Below, piece by piece: positions 56,224 through 64,000 of a stretch of 64,000 nucleotides of DNA. Position numbers and translations under genes: made by a program. The notes beneath the pieces were generated by a model. That model ran no database searches. It was not told where the DNA came from and saw nothing but the letters and a program-made list of their open reading frames with translations. Source of the stretch: Colwellia marinimaniae (GTDB lineage Bacteria > Pseudomonadota > Gammaproteobacteria > Enterobacterales > Alteromonadaceae); the NCBI RefSeq assembly GCF_002207865.1, contig NZ_BDQM01000001.1:186001-250000 (forward strand), given 5' to 3'. How positions within the stretch are numbered: position 1 is the stretch's first letter; every line of letters starts with the position of its first letter.

Positions 56224-56799
56224 TTATCGCCACAACCATATTTGACAATAATTTATATTGTTGCGTTTAAGCTTATGTTTATCTTTTTCTGCAAGGCGTT
56301 TACGGGGGTAGGGACCTAAGAAAACTTTATGCCAGAGGCCACTCTTTCCAGTAACACTTTTGACTTGTGCTTCGAGTCCAGTAAAGGCAATTCTTGCTTT
56401 TAATGTTTCAGCTTGCTTTTGTGTTCTAAATGAACCGCACTGCATTTTATAAGGGCCTTTTTCGACCACCTTATATTCACCAACTTCAATTTCTTTGCTT
56501 GCTAAATTTTTAACATAAGTCCACTTTTCTTTAGGTGGCTCAGGTAACGCTGTACTTTTGTTTATTGCCTTTTGAGCTGGCACTGTTTTAACGGACTCTG
56601 CTAAGGGGGTTTTAGTGCTAGGATCTGTCTTTAACGACCATAAACCATAAGAAAACGCGCCAATTAATATCACTAATATTAAGCTGGCTAGTTTAGTTTT
56701 TAGTGTTAGTACGTTGGCGTTTTTTGCTGCTCTTTTACCGTTACGGGGTTTTTTTTTATTTTTTGCAGGCGTGCGGGAAACATAATCTTGATTAGCCAT
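56224..56799 (-). CDS. ftsN: cell-division protein FtsN (SPOR domain)
   Basis: FtsN triggers septal peptidoglycan synthesis in the divisome. The 191-residue protein has a cytoplasmic N-terminus with the DYVSRTP block, one membrane helix (about 35-54), and a periplasmic linker containing EKWTYVKNL (about 95-103), which resembles the essential FtsN E segment. A C-terminal SPOR domain follows (about 115-190, with MQCGSFRTQKQAETLKARI). It is shorter than E. coli FtsN (319), with a reduced linker. The order priA-ftsN-hslV-hslU matches E. coli apart from cytR. Confidence 0.9.
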   Translation of the reverse strand: MANQDYVSRTPAKNKKKPRNGKRAAKNANVLTLKTKLASLILVILIGAFSYGLWSLKTDPSTKTPLAESVKTVPAQKAINKSTALPEPPKEKWTYVKNLASKEIEVGEYKVVEKGPYKMQCGSFRTQKQAETLKARIAFTGLEAQVKSVTGKSGLWHKVFLGPYPRKRLAEKDKHKLKRNNINYCQIWLWR

Positions 56800-56923
56800 G
56801 AAAAGGGGAGGGTTACTAGAGGAAAATTTTAGCTAGTGTAACCGAGCTGACAGTAAAAAACATGATTAATACCATTCCATAGAGTAAGTGAGTACTTTGT
56901 TTATGAAAATTGCACTATGGCTG

Positions 56924-59134
56924 TTACCAATTTAAATCGATTGGATCGATATCTAAACTCCAGCGTACCTTGCCTTGCCATTCATTGTTAGGTATCTGGC
57001 TAAGGAGTTGCAAAATTGCACGGTGCAAATCTTTTCGGGATTTAGCTTGAATGATTAAGTGGTAACGAAATTTACCGGCTTTTTTCTCCATTGCCGCCGG
57101 AACTGGGCCAGCAAACTCACAACCCGCTAATGGCTGTTGGGTAAGCGCACGTAAAAACTTTTCTGGGTACGAAGGGTAATTGGCATCGGCACGTAATAAT
57201 GCTTGGAAAGTAAAAGGCGGCAGTAGTGCTTGTTTTCTTTCGGTGAGTGCTTGGTGGGCAAAGTGATGATAACCATTATGCACCAAATCTTGCAATAAGG
57301 GATGATTAACATAATTACTTTGCACCAATACTTTTCCAGGTTTACTGGCGCGGCCAGCTCGTCCTGCTACTTGTATAAGTAGTTGTGCCATTTGCTCGCT
57401 GGCACGAAAATCAAAACTAAATAGAGCACCATCAACATCGAGTACCGCCACTAGAGTCACATCGGGGAAGTGATGGCCCTTGGCCAGCATTTGTGTGCCA
57501 ACCAGCAGTTGATGTTTTTTATCGATGACTTCTTGCAGTAATTTGGCTAGTTCACCTTTTTTTCGGGTGCTATCACGGTCAATACGCACGATAGAGGCAT
57601 CAGGAAACAACTCCCCTAAGCGCGATTCTAATTGCTCGGTACCTTGACCTAATGGCGCGATGCGCACACTACCACAACTAGGGCACTGAGGAGGTATACG
57701 CTTTTGACTACCACAATGGTGGCAAATAAGTAGCTGCTGTTTTTGGTGTAAAGTGTAGGGTTTATCACATCGCTGACACTCAGCTAGCCAATGACATTCT
57801 TGACAGTTGATAGCAGGCGCATAGCCACGTCGGTTCAAAAATAATAGTACTTGCTCACCGCGCGCTAAGGTTTGTTTTATTTCATATTTAAGTGTGCCTG
57901 ATAAACCATATTCAACTTGCTGATGATTCATATCAATAAGCGCTATTTTAGCCTTATTACTTTTACCGGCTCGATTGAGCAATTGGTGGTAGCGATATTT
58001 TCCTGACAAGGCATTTTGTAGCGATTCAAAACTTGGCGTAGCACTACCCAATACAATAGGAATATCTAGCTGTCTGGCACGAAGGATGGCCATATCTCTA
58101 CCATGATAGCGAAAACTGTCTTGCTGTTTTAATGACGAGTCATGTTCTTCATCGATAATGATCAAGCCTAGACGGTGCAGGGGGGTAAAAATTGCCGAGC
58201 GCGTGCCAATAACAATGGCGGCACTGCCTTGCTGAGCACTTAACCAAGTGGCTAAACGTTCTTTATCGTTTAGCCCTGAATGGTGTAGAGCAATAGGCAC
58301 GTTAAAGCGTTGTTCAAAGCGACTTAGCGTTTGTGGTGTTAAACCAATCTCAGGGACTATCACTAATACTTGTTTGTTATTAGCAAGTACAGTTTCCATG
58401 GCTTGTAAATATACTTCGGTTTTGCCACTGCCGGTAACCCCATCAATCAAGTGACAAGAAAACTCTGTTAAGGCGTTATTAATAGCACTGACAATGATGG
58501 CTTGTTCACTGGAAAGTCGTAACTTGTCAGCTTTATTTAGGGTATCCTTCTGCCAAGAATATTGGCTAGCAATTTGTTCTTGCTCAATGATTAAACCCTT
58601 GCTCTGTAGGGCATTTAACTGGGCTTTGTTATAGCCTAACATGCGAAGTTCAACCCAGCTAATACCATGGTGACTCTGTATTATTTGATATAAGGCATAC
58701 TGTTTAGCGGCTTTGTTGGCTAATTTAGCCAGTATGTCATTAGCCTTTTCATCTCGCGATTCAGCTAGCCACACCATGGGTGGACTTAAGGTAATGTTGT
58801 CTATTTTTCGCAGCAGTACAGGTAGGGCTTGTTGAAAAACATCGCCAATGGGATGGTGATAGTAATGAGCGCATAATTGTAAAAAATTAACTAATGGCGT
58901 ACTTAAATTAAAGTTATCATTGAGGCGCCCGGCAATATTTTTAACTCGACTGACGTCGAAATTACATTGTGCTTGTTCATCAATAACAATACCAATAACC
59001 TTGCGATGACCAAAAGGTACCACGACCCGTTCACCGACTTTAATCGCGGGAGAGCCTAGTGCATCTGGTACTTGATAAGTAAATAACTGCCGCATAGGCA
59101 CAGGAATAGCAACTTGAATATAATGTTCTGACAC
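56924..59134 (-). CDS. priA: primosomal protein N', replication-restart helicase PriA
   Basis: PriA recognises stalled forks and reloads the replisome. The frame is open up to 59200 (a TTG with no family support); I start at GTG 59134, which gives VSEHYIQVAIPVP and aligns with E. coli PriA, but no ribosome site is clear. Of about 736 residues, the N-terminal DNA-binding part has the LFTYQVP and FLQLCAHYYHHPIGDV blocks. The helicase carries GVTGSGKTEVY (Walker A) and IIDEEHD, and eight zinc-binding cysteines begin with CQECHWLAECQRC and end CPSCGS. It is divergent from rpmE. Confidence 0.94.
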   Translation of the reverse strand: MSEHYIQVAIPVPMRQLFTYQVPDALGSPAIKVGERVVVPFGHRKVIGIVIDEQAQCNFDVSRVKNIAGRLNDNFNLSTPLVNFLQLCAHYYHHPIGDVFQQALPVLLRKIDNITLSPPMVWLAESRDEKANDILAKLANKAAKQYALYQIIQSHHGISWVELRMLGYNKAQLNALQSKGLIIEQEQIASQYSWQKDTLNKADKLRLSSEQAIIVSAINNALTEFSCHLIDGVTGSGKTEVYLQAMETVLANNKQVLVIVPEIGLTPQTLSRFEQRFNVPIALHHSGLNDKERLATWLSAQQGSAAIVIGTRSAIFTPLHRLGLIIIDEEHDSSLKQQDSFRYHGRDMAILRARQLDIPIVLGSATPSFESLQNALSGKYRYHQLLNRAGKSNKAKIALIDMNHQQVEYGLSGTLKYEIKQTLARGEQVLLFLNRRGYAPAINCQECHWLAECQRCDKPYTLHQKQQLLICHHCGSQKRIPPQCPSCGSVRIAPLGQGTEQLESRLGELFPDASIVRIDRDSTRKKGELAKLLQEVIDKKHQLLVGTQMLAKGHHFPDVTLVAVLDVDGALFSFDFRASEQMAQLLIQVAGRAGRASKPGKVLVQSNYVNHPLLQDLVHNGYHHFAHQALTERKQALLPPFTFQALLRADANYPSYPEKFLRALTQQPLAGCEFAGPVPAAMEKKAGKFRYHLIIQAKSRKDLHRAILQLLSQIPNNEWQGKVRWSLDIDPIDLNW

Positions 59135-59418
59135 TTTTAATGAGTTGATGTAGTGAGTAATTGTTGAGGCTATTTTGCCCGCTGTAATGGAGCCTGCCAA
59201 GTAACATTATTGTTTTGTTACTAAATAATGCCAATAAGTCTTTTTTTAGCCGCATTACGCTCTTTTATGTTGAAGTTACTGAAACTATCCTTTACAATTC
59301 GCCCCCATTAATTCTTAACTACGTATGGTGCTTAGCATTTCGTCTATGATAAAAATAGACAAGAGGAAATGGCTGAGTGGCGATGCGCCCAAATTCTCAT
59401 AAAGAGATAGAGGTCCCC

Positions 59419-59631
59419 ATGAAAGACGGTATTCATCCTAAGTACACTGAGTTCACTGCAAATTGTTCTTGTGGTAATGTGATAACAACGCGTTCTACTT
59501 TAAGTCAAGATATTCACCTTGACGTATGTTCTGCTTGTCATCCATTCTACACCGGTAAGCAAAAATCTGCTGAGAGCGGTGGTCGTGTTGATAAATTCAA
59601 CAAACGTTTTGGTGCACTTAGCAAGAAGTAA
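59419..59631 (+). CDS. rpmE: 50S ribosomal protein L31 (zinc-binding form)
   Basis: L31 bridges the ribosomal subunits. I start at ATG 59419, six bases after AGAGG, which gives 70 residues beginning MKDGIHPKY; the longer open frame from 59377 has no support. It keeps the CxC...CxxC set (CSCG and CSACHPFY), so this is the zinc-containing type that is replaced under zinc limitation in some bacteria. The [11 protein letters not shown] block is typical. A terminator follows directly. The gene is divergent from priA, as in E. coli. Confidence 0.96.
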   Translation: MKDGIHPKYTEFTANCSCGNVITTRSTLSQDIHLDVCSACHPFYTGKQKSAESGGRVDKFNKRFGALSKK

Positions 59632-59655
59632 ATTCTGCGTATTTGCAATAAACGT

Positions 59656-59680
59656 AAAAAGCGCCTCTGGCGCTTTTTTT
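59656..59680 (+). terminator. rho-independent terminator of rpmE
   Basis: AAAAAGCGCC / GGCGCTTTTTTT with a TCT loop, 25 bp after the rpmE stop codon. Confidence 0.92.
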
Positions 59681-59754
59681 GTGTCTGCAAGTTGAGGACA
59701 GTTCTTATCGCTAAACTCAGGCCTATAAATTAATAGCCAGACAAACTAGAGATA

Positions 59755-59799
59755 AAAAGCCCAACAAACTTTTTATTTACCGTGCTTGTCGGGCTTTTG
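59755..59799 (-). terminator. rho-independent terminator of the metalloprotease gene
   Basis: On the minus strand AAAAGCCC-ACAA type arms pair across an AT-rich loop, ending GGGCTTTTTATC. It lies about 30 bp after the stop codon of the minus-strand metalloprotease gene. Confidence 0.78.
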
Positions 59800-59827
59800 T
59801 TTTGCTATGCTTAGTTGTGCTAAGTCA

Positions 59828-62386
59828 TTAAACTTTTAGTGCTTTGTTTATCATCAAGCTGATATAAGCATCTTGAGCCTTTGCTTCTACACTCTTACCA
59901 AAGCTCATTGACGAGCTATTATCCAAAATTTCGCTAAGCTGGCCTAGTGCGGCAGCTTTTGCTAGGTTGTCGTAAGCGGATGATTTAGCAACACCTGCAA
60001 TCGCAATTAAGCGCTCGACATACTCTACTTGAATGTTACGACTAATAGAGCTAGCTTTTTTACTCGCCACAAAAATAGCCGCAGTTAAATCTGACAGTAC
60101 TGCTGTTAATGAATAATCATTGCCGTACAAGCTAGTATCCGAAATACGTTTTAACACCTTTTTATGCAGTAATTGGTTTAATACCGACTTTTGCATATTT
60201 AAGATCATATCGTGCGCTTTCGGATCTTCATTTTTATCAAAATGATTAAAACCACGGCGCTGGTGTTGCATGTAATTATAAAGAGGTTGCATGCTTGCTA
60301 AGGTATCACCGGCAAAGACATAGCTAGTAAGCGCTTGCATAGCGGCTTGCTGTTTTTCTTTTGGTACTGGCGTATAAGGTAGACTTTGAGTTTTGCTATG
60401 ATCAACTACGTTACGCTCAATATAAACGCCGCCAATTTGGCGTGAAATAACCTCGGCTTGGCGTCGATATTGACCAAAAAGTGAATTGACTGAAATTAAT
60501 AACTGCTGATGTGACTGACCGTCAATAAGTGTTTTATCTTTTAGCTCGCTAAGTAAACTTTGGATTAAAGCCATACGATCGCTGGCGTAAGCAACAGGGT
60601 TAGATGATAAATCACTGGTCATAATACGTGGATCTATATGACGACCTGGGGCGCGCATATCATCGGCATCATTACCAAAAGCTAAACCCTTTTCATTCGA
60701 GCGCGCTAATATTGTTGCTAAGCGCTCGGCTTCTTCTGTTGAGTCCTCAAGAGCAATGGAATAACCATATTCAATGGCCCAATCATCATATAAACCCGGC
60801 TCTGTTTGAAAGTAATCACCTTGGGTCGTGCCTCTAGGGGCAACATTAATGGGGGCATAATCCATTACTGAGCCAGTTAGCGCACCCTGGGTCAGTGATT
60901 TATCGTGAATTTCTTTTTCATCCCACAAAATGGATGCTTTCATATTGTGGTTTAATCCTAGGGTATGGCCTACTTCATGTAGTACCAAATGACGTAAGCC
61001 TTCTTTTAGCACGGCTTTATTTTCTATGTCGCTACCCTTTGACATGGCTTGGCTAAGTAACAAGCCTTGTTGCAATTCATAACCAGCACTACAGTTGAGT
61101 GCACCGATTGACCCCGGTCCTTGATGCAATTGCTCTATGTCACTAAAGCCAACACTCACCGCGCCTTGACTATATAAGCTGTTATATATCCAACGGTTTT
61201 TCATAAAAACAAATTCAAGCATGATATCAGCGCCGAGCAGCTGACCGGTTAAGGGGTTGGCTAAAGATGGCCCGTAGCCACCAAAGCGTGGTTGTGGTGA
61301 AGAGGTCCAGCGTAGGACATTGTAATTTAGGTCGCCAGCTTGCCAGGTGGCATCATCGGGCTGAATTTTAACTTGTAGGGCATTTTTAAAGCCAGCTTTT
61401 TCAAAAGATGAATTCCACGCTAATACCGCTTCGCTAATGGTGTTACGCCACTCAATAGGGGTGGTATTTTCAATCCACCACACTATTGGCTCTACAGGCT
61501 CAGATAATGCTGCACTTGGATCTTTTTTGACTAAATTCCAGCGGTTAATGACATCTTTATAAGGCGCCCAACTACTTGAGGTCATTTGATCATATTGTTG
61601 ACCAAAGTAACCAATACGAGCATCTTGATAACGCGGGGTAAATTCATTTTTAGGAAGTTCTATAAAAGAGTGTTGTAGTTTAATTGAGACCGAACGTGGA
61701 TCTGAAACCGCTTTAGAGCCATAAACACTAGGGTTAGGGTTATTGAAAACATAATCGACAACAATATCAACATTATTATCGTAAGCTCGTTTGGATAGGA
61801 TGCGTGATTTTTTACTGTTTAACTTACCTAATTTAAAACGTTTTTTAGCATCTTTATCATCAACTCGCGCCCATGGCGAAACTTTATGCAGTGCTTCACT
61901 TAAGAAAAGTTTATCGACTTTTAAGACAATTTTGCCATTTTCTACTTTTTCAATTTTTATACTGGCGAGTACTGCTTCACTAATATTGGCATCTTTAGCA
62001 CGGCTGATGGGATTATTTTCATCAAACTGATAGCGATAGGTTTTTGTGACTATGTCGATACGGTCAAAGTAACGTCTAAATTCAATGATTTTTTCACCAC
62101 GATAGCCACCGCGGAAATGTCCAGCATCAGCAAGCCCATCAACGGTTTGGGCAAAATGCAAAAAAGGTGTGTCTAATTGACTTTCATCAAGCAACATTAA
62201 TGTTTCACCTGTCTCTTTATCTTGATAAAAATCAAACAAGCCTAAGGTCGCTGTTTTATTTTCAATCATTTGTGCAATAGTTTGCTCTTCTTTCTTCGCT
62301 TTATCTTTTTCAGCATCATCGGCTAATGCTATTTGGCTACTACCTAAAGCGAGGGTAAGTGCTATGGCGAGACGGGTTAATTTCAT
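59828..62386 (-). CDS. exported zinc-dependent metalloprotease (DUF5117/DUF5118 type)
   Basis: This 852-residue exported protein has a signal peptide (cut near ALAD, about residue 22) and a strongly charged start of the mature part. The middle contains the metzincin zinc motif HEVGHTLGLNH (about residues 472-482), followed by the Met-turn candidate SVMDYAP (about 505). An N-terminal beta-rich domain is of the DUF5118/DUF5117 type and the C-terminal part is helical. Relatives are exported proteases of marine bacteria with unknown targets. The start follows AAGGAAATT. Confidence 0.87.
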   Translation of the reverse strand: MKLTRLAIALTLALGSSQIALADDAEKDKAKKEEQTIAQMIENKTATLGLFDFYQDKETGETLMLLDESQLDTPFLHFAQTVDGLADAGHFRGGYRGEKIIEFRRYFDRIDIVTKTYRYQFDENNPISRAKDANISEAVLASIKIEKVENGKIVLKVDKLFLSEALHKVSPWARVDDKDAKKRFKLGKLNSKKSRILSKRAYDNNVDIVVDYVFNNPNPSVYGSKAVSDPRSVSIKLQHSFIELPKNEFTPRYQDARIGYFGQQYDQMTSSSWAPYKDVINRWNLVKKDPSAALSEPVEPIVWWIENTTPIEWRNTISEAVLAWNSSFEKAGFKNALQVKIQPDDATWQAGDLNYNVLRWTSSPQPRFGGYGPSLANPLTGQLLGADIMLEFVFMKNRWIYNSLYSQGAVSVGFSDIEQLHQGPGSIGALNCSAGYELQQGLLLSQAMSKGSDIENKAVLKEGLRHLVLHEVGHTLGLNHNMKASILWDEKEIHDKSLTQGALTGSVMDYAPINVAPRGTTQGDYFQTEPGLYDDWAIEYGYSIALEDSTEEAERLATILARSNEKGLAFGNDADDMRAPGRHIDPRIMTSDLSSNPVAYASDRMALIQSLLSELKDKTLIDGQSHQQLLISVNSLFGQYRRQAEVISRQIGGVYIERNVVDHSKTQSLPYTPVPKEKQQAAMQALTSYVFAGDTLASMQPLYNYMQHQRRGFNHFDKNEDPKAHDMILNMQKSVLNQLLHKKVLKRISDTSLYGNDYSLTAVLSDLTAAIFVASKKASSISRNIQVEYVERLIAIAGVAKSSAYDNLAKAAALGQLSEILDNSSSMSFGKSVEAKAQDAYISLMINKALKV

Positions 62387-62699
62387 TGGAATTTCCTTAA
62401 GGGGCGGCTGTTGTTATAGTTCTGAAATACTTATGCTAATTTACACATGATTATAGCGAAAGTAACTAAGCAGAATAAGCAAAGCGTAACAAGATGTTAC
62501 CAATAGTGATTTGACTAGCTATCTATGTACCACTATTTTCAGCTTAATAAATTAACCTTATAAAAGTTAATTTATTAAATATCCTTTAAACCTTTTTATC
62601 ACCTTCGGTATCTTAGTTAATATTGGACATCACTTTAGCGAGTGATTTTAGCTAGTTATTCTTAGAGAGTAACTTTGCAGCAGAGTGAGGCTTTAGCAT
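62387..62699. other. 313-bp intergenic region with a 12-bp inverted repeat
   Basis: Divergent gap between the metalloprotease and the sigma-factor gene. TTAATAAATTAA (62544-62555) and its complement TTAATTTATTAA (62567-62578) form a perfect inverted repeat with an 11-base gap, which could be an operator or a hairpin. No gene or RNA motif is otherwise seen. Confidence 0.6.
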
Positions 62700-63341
62700 T
62701 TGGATAGTGAAATAATACAACATAAACAAGTCATCGATGGACCGGCGATATTTCGTGGCAATAAGACGGCGGATGACGGTGAGCAAGTGTGGATAGCACA
62801 AGCAAAAGAAGGCAGTCAAAGTGCTTTCTACCATCTTTATGAAAAACATCATAAGCCAATTTATGCCTTGTGCTGGCGCATGTTGGCAGATAAAGACAGC
62901 GCCGAGGATGTTTGTCAGGAAGTCTTTGTGGTGCTCTGGCAAAAAATTAATAACTTTCGCGGCGAAAGTAAGTTTAGTACCTGGCTGCATAGTGTTGCGA
63001 CCAATGTAGTACTGGGACATTTACGGAAACACAAAAACTGGCTGCAGCGGGTGTTTAGTATTGAAGAGCAAGGGACAAATTTTGTCGAGCCAAGTGTCAG
63101 TTTAACGGATGACTCAACCTTAATGTTGTTAGACCAGCACATTGCTCGATTACCTGAACGAGCACGTTTAGTGTTTGTTTTATTTGCCGTTGAAGGTTAT
63201 CGCCATGAGGAAATTGCCAACATGTTGAACATGGCGGTTGGTTCAAGTAAGTCGCAATACCACAGAGCAAGAAATTTATTACAAGCATCATTAAAAGAGC
63301 TTGAGTTGTCATCGGGTGAACAGGAGATGAATCATGAATAA
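62700..63341 (+). CDS. ECF-type RNA polymerase sigma factor
   Basis: This 213-residue sigma70-family factor has only regions 2 and 4. Region 2 (about 38-105) shows AFYHLYEKHHKPIYALCWRML, DAEDVCQEVF-like SAEDVCQEVFVVLW and STWLHSVATNVVL. Region 4 (about 145-200) ends with GYRHEEIANMLNMAVGSSKSQYHRAR. The start is TTG at 62700, nine bases after GAGTGAGG; no ATG or GTG is better placed, so weak initiation may keep its level low. It overlaps the next gene by 8 bp. It probably controls its own operon. Confidence 0.9.
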   Translation: MDSEIIQHKQVIDGPAIFRGNKTADDGEQVWIAQAKEGSQSAFYHLYEKHHKPIYALCWRMLADKDSAEDVCQEVFVVLWQKINNFRGESKFSTWLHSVATNVVLGHLRKHKNWLQRVFSIEEQGTNFVEPSVSLTDDSTLMLLDQHIARLPERARLVFVLFAVEGYRHEEIANMLNMAVGSSKSQYHRARNLLQASLKELELSSGEQEMNHE

Positions 63342-63909
63342 TCATACGTCCCAAGGCCATTTACCTCAAGACAAGGTGCTTGCAGATAAAGCACTTGCCG
63401 AGCAGGTGGCAAAGTTACCTGATGAAATGACCCCCGACAGAGATTTATGGCCGGGTATTGAACGTGCCATTAACGCTAAAAGACAACAAAAACCAGCTGA
63501 TAAACACAGCAATATTTTTATACCAAGTGCTTGGGCGGCATCTATGGCCATGGTTATGCTGATGTCGTGGTTTACTTTTTCACCCGAGACAAATGAAAAG
63601 ACCGTGCCGACACTGGTGAAAATACCCAAACAAGCTAGCCCGGCATCAGCACAGTTAGTCAATTTTATGCAGCAAAACTTTATACAACAAAAGCAGATAT
63701 TACTCGCCAGTTACGGCCAACCCATGGTTGATAGATTGCCAGCGGCGATGCAACAGGAGTTAACGCAATTAGCAGAGGCTAGAGCATCTATAAGAAAAGC
63801 ACTGTTAGTGGATGAAAATAATAACGACTTATTGAATTTATTAGACTTTACCCAACAACAAGAATTGAAGTTATTACAACAATTATATCACCAATATCAA
63901 GTGATTTAG
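63334..63909 (+). CDS. putative membrane anti-sigma factor
   Basis: This 191-residue protein starts 8 bp before the end of the sigma-factor gene (CATGAATAA), so the two are translationally coupled. It has a cytoplasmic N-terminus (about 1-60), one membrane helix (about 66-84, SAWAASMAMVMLMSWFTF), and a periplasmic helical part rich in Q and L. It lacks the HxxxCxxC zinc motif of the ZAS group. The arrangement and topology suggest an anti-sigma factor or regulator; the assignment is from context. Confidence 0.75.
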   Translation: MNNHTSQGHLPQDKVLADKALAEQVAKLPDEMTPDRDLWPGIERAINAKRQQKPADKHSNIFIPSAWAASMAMVMLMSWFTFSPETNEKTVPTLVKIPKQASPASAQLVNFMQQNFIQQKQILLASYGQPMVDRLPAAMQQELTQLAEARASIRKALLVDENNNDLLNLLDFTQQQELKLLQQLYHQYQVI

Positions 63910-63992
63910 CTAAAGGCTCTTTAATAACGAGCAAGGTTAATTTAAAGCCGAGTGAGCTAAACACAGTAAAATACCCAACAGCAGAGGTTTCT

Positions 63993-64000
63993 ATGAACAG
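63993..64000 (+). CDS. start of a further gene, cut by the window edge
   Basis: ATGAACAG at the right edge follows AGAGG at eight bases and continues the sigma/anti-sigma direction. Only two complete codons are visible, so no product can be named. Confidence 0.45.

Noticed and set aside
59135-59200. TTG at 59200 as the priA start
   Set aside because: The extra 22 residues do not fit the PriA N-terminus, and the upstream bases have no ribosome site.
59370-59420. tRNA-like stretch with GGCTGAGTGG before rpmE
   Set aside because: It resembles a D-arm, but no acceptor stem, anticodon arm or T-arm can be built around it; it is more likely part of the rpmE leader.

Overview
The window reads as a chromosomal segment of an AT-rich marine gammaproteobacterium of the Alteromonadales, most likely Colwelliaceae (Colwellia/Thalassotalea-like). 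The reasons are the typical gammaproteobacterial gene orders (gpmI-envC-yibQ divergent from yibN-grxC-secB-gpsA; rsgA-psd divergent from orn; priA, ftsN, hslV, hslU and rraA close together), the many c-di-GMP genes, a Na+-coupled NSS transporter, and short repeats ending in ATACCArTTTCATTAA. The taxonomic call is inference. No rRNA, tRNA, prophage, IS transposase or CRISPR array was seen.

Layout. 1-2.6 kb (-): MacAB/HlyD-like export operon, cut by the window edge. 3.2-7.5 kb (+): small unknown protein, rsuA, small lipoprotein, and a GAF-GAF-GGDEF-EAL enzyme. 7.7-12.5 kb (+): a long PutA without a DNA-binding domain, a strong terminator, two MITE-like repeats and an Lrp-type regulator. 12.7-22.3 kb: two HDOD paralogues, an NSS symporter, an rRNA-type methyltransferase, an exported ATP-dependent DNA ligase, a GIY-YIG protein, arfB and a DUF2797 protein. 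22.4-25.9 kb (-): a FAD oxidase and a FeeM/exosortase-associated acyltransferase, next to deletion remnants of a PLP decarboxylase and an acyl-CoA ligase. 26-36.8 kb: patatin, DegP-like protease, the two divergent housekeeping operons, trmL, fieF and a lysophospholipase. 36.9-44 kb: BlaI/BlaR1-type pair with a TonB-like C-terminus, psd-rsgA, orn, and a DUF885 peptidase.

44-51.5 kb is the most unusual part. A c-di-GMP-I (GEMM) riboswitch with its own sigma70-type promoter lies on the minus strand at about 44312-44394. No gene follows it on that strand; it points at the 3' end of the DUF885 gene. On the other side, and divergent from it, stand three plus-strand genes: a TPR protein with a degenerate GGDEF domain, a small membrane protein, and a membrane GGDEF-EAL protein with both active sites lost. 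They are followed by rraA (-) and a membrane protein with a broken GGDEF but intact EAL. A c-di-GMP-sensing transcript thus sits beside a group of likely c-di-GMP receptors or scaffolds and one likely phosphodiesterase.

51.8-64 kb: an HBM-type chemoreceptor with a candidate FliA promoter; DUF971, hslU and hslV with a clear sigma32-like promoter; ftsN, priA and rpmE; a large exported zinc metalloprotease; an ECF sigma factor overlapping a putative anti-sigma gene; and the first bases of another gene.
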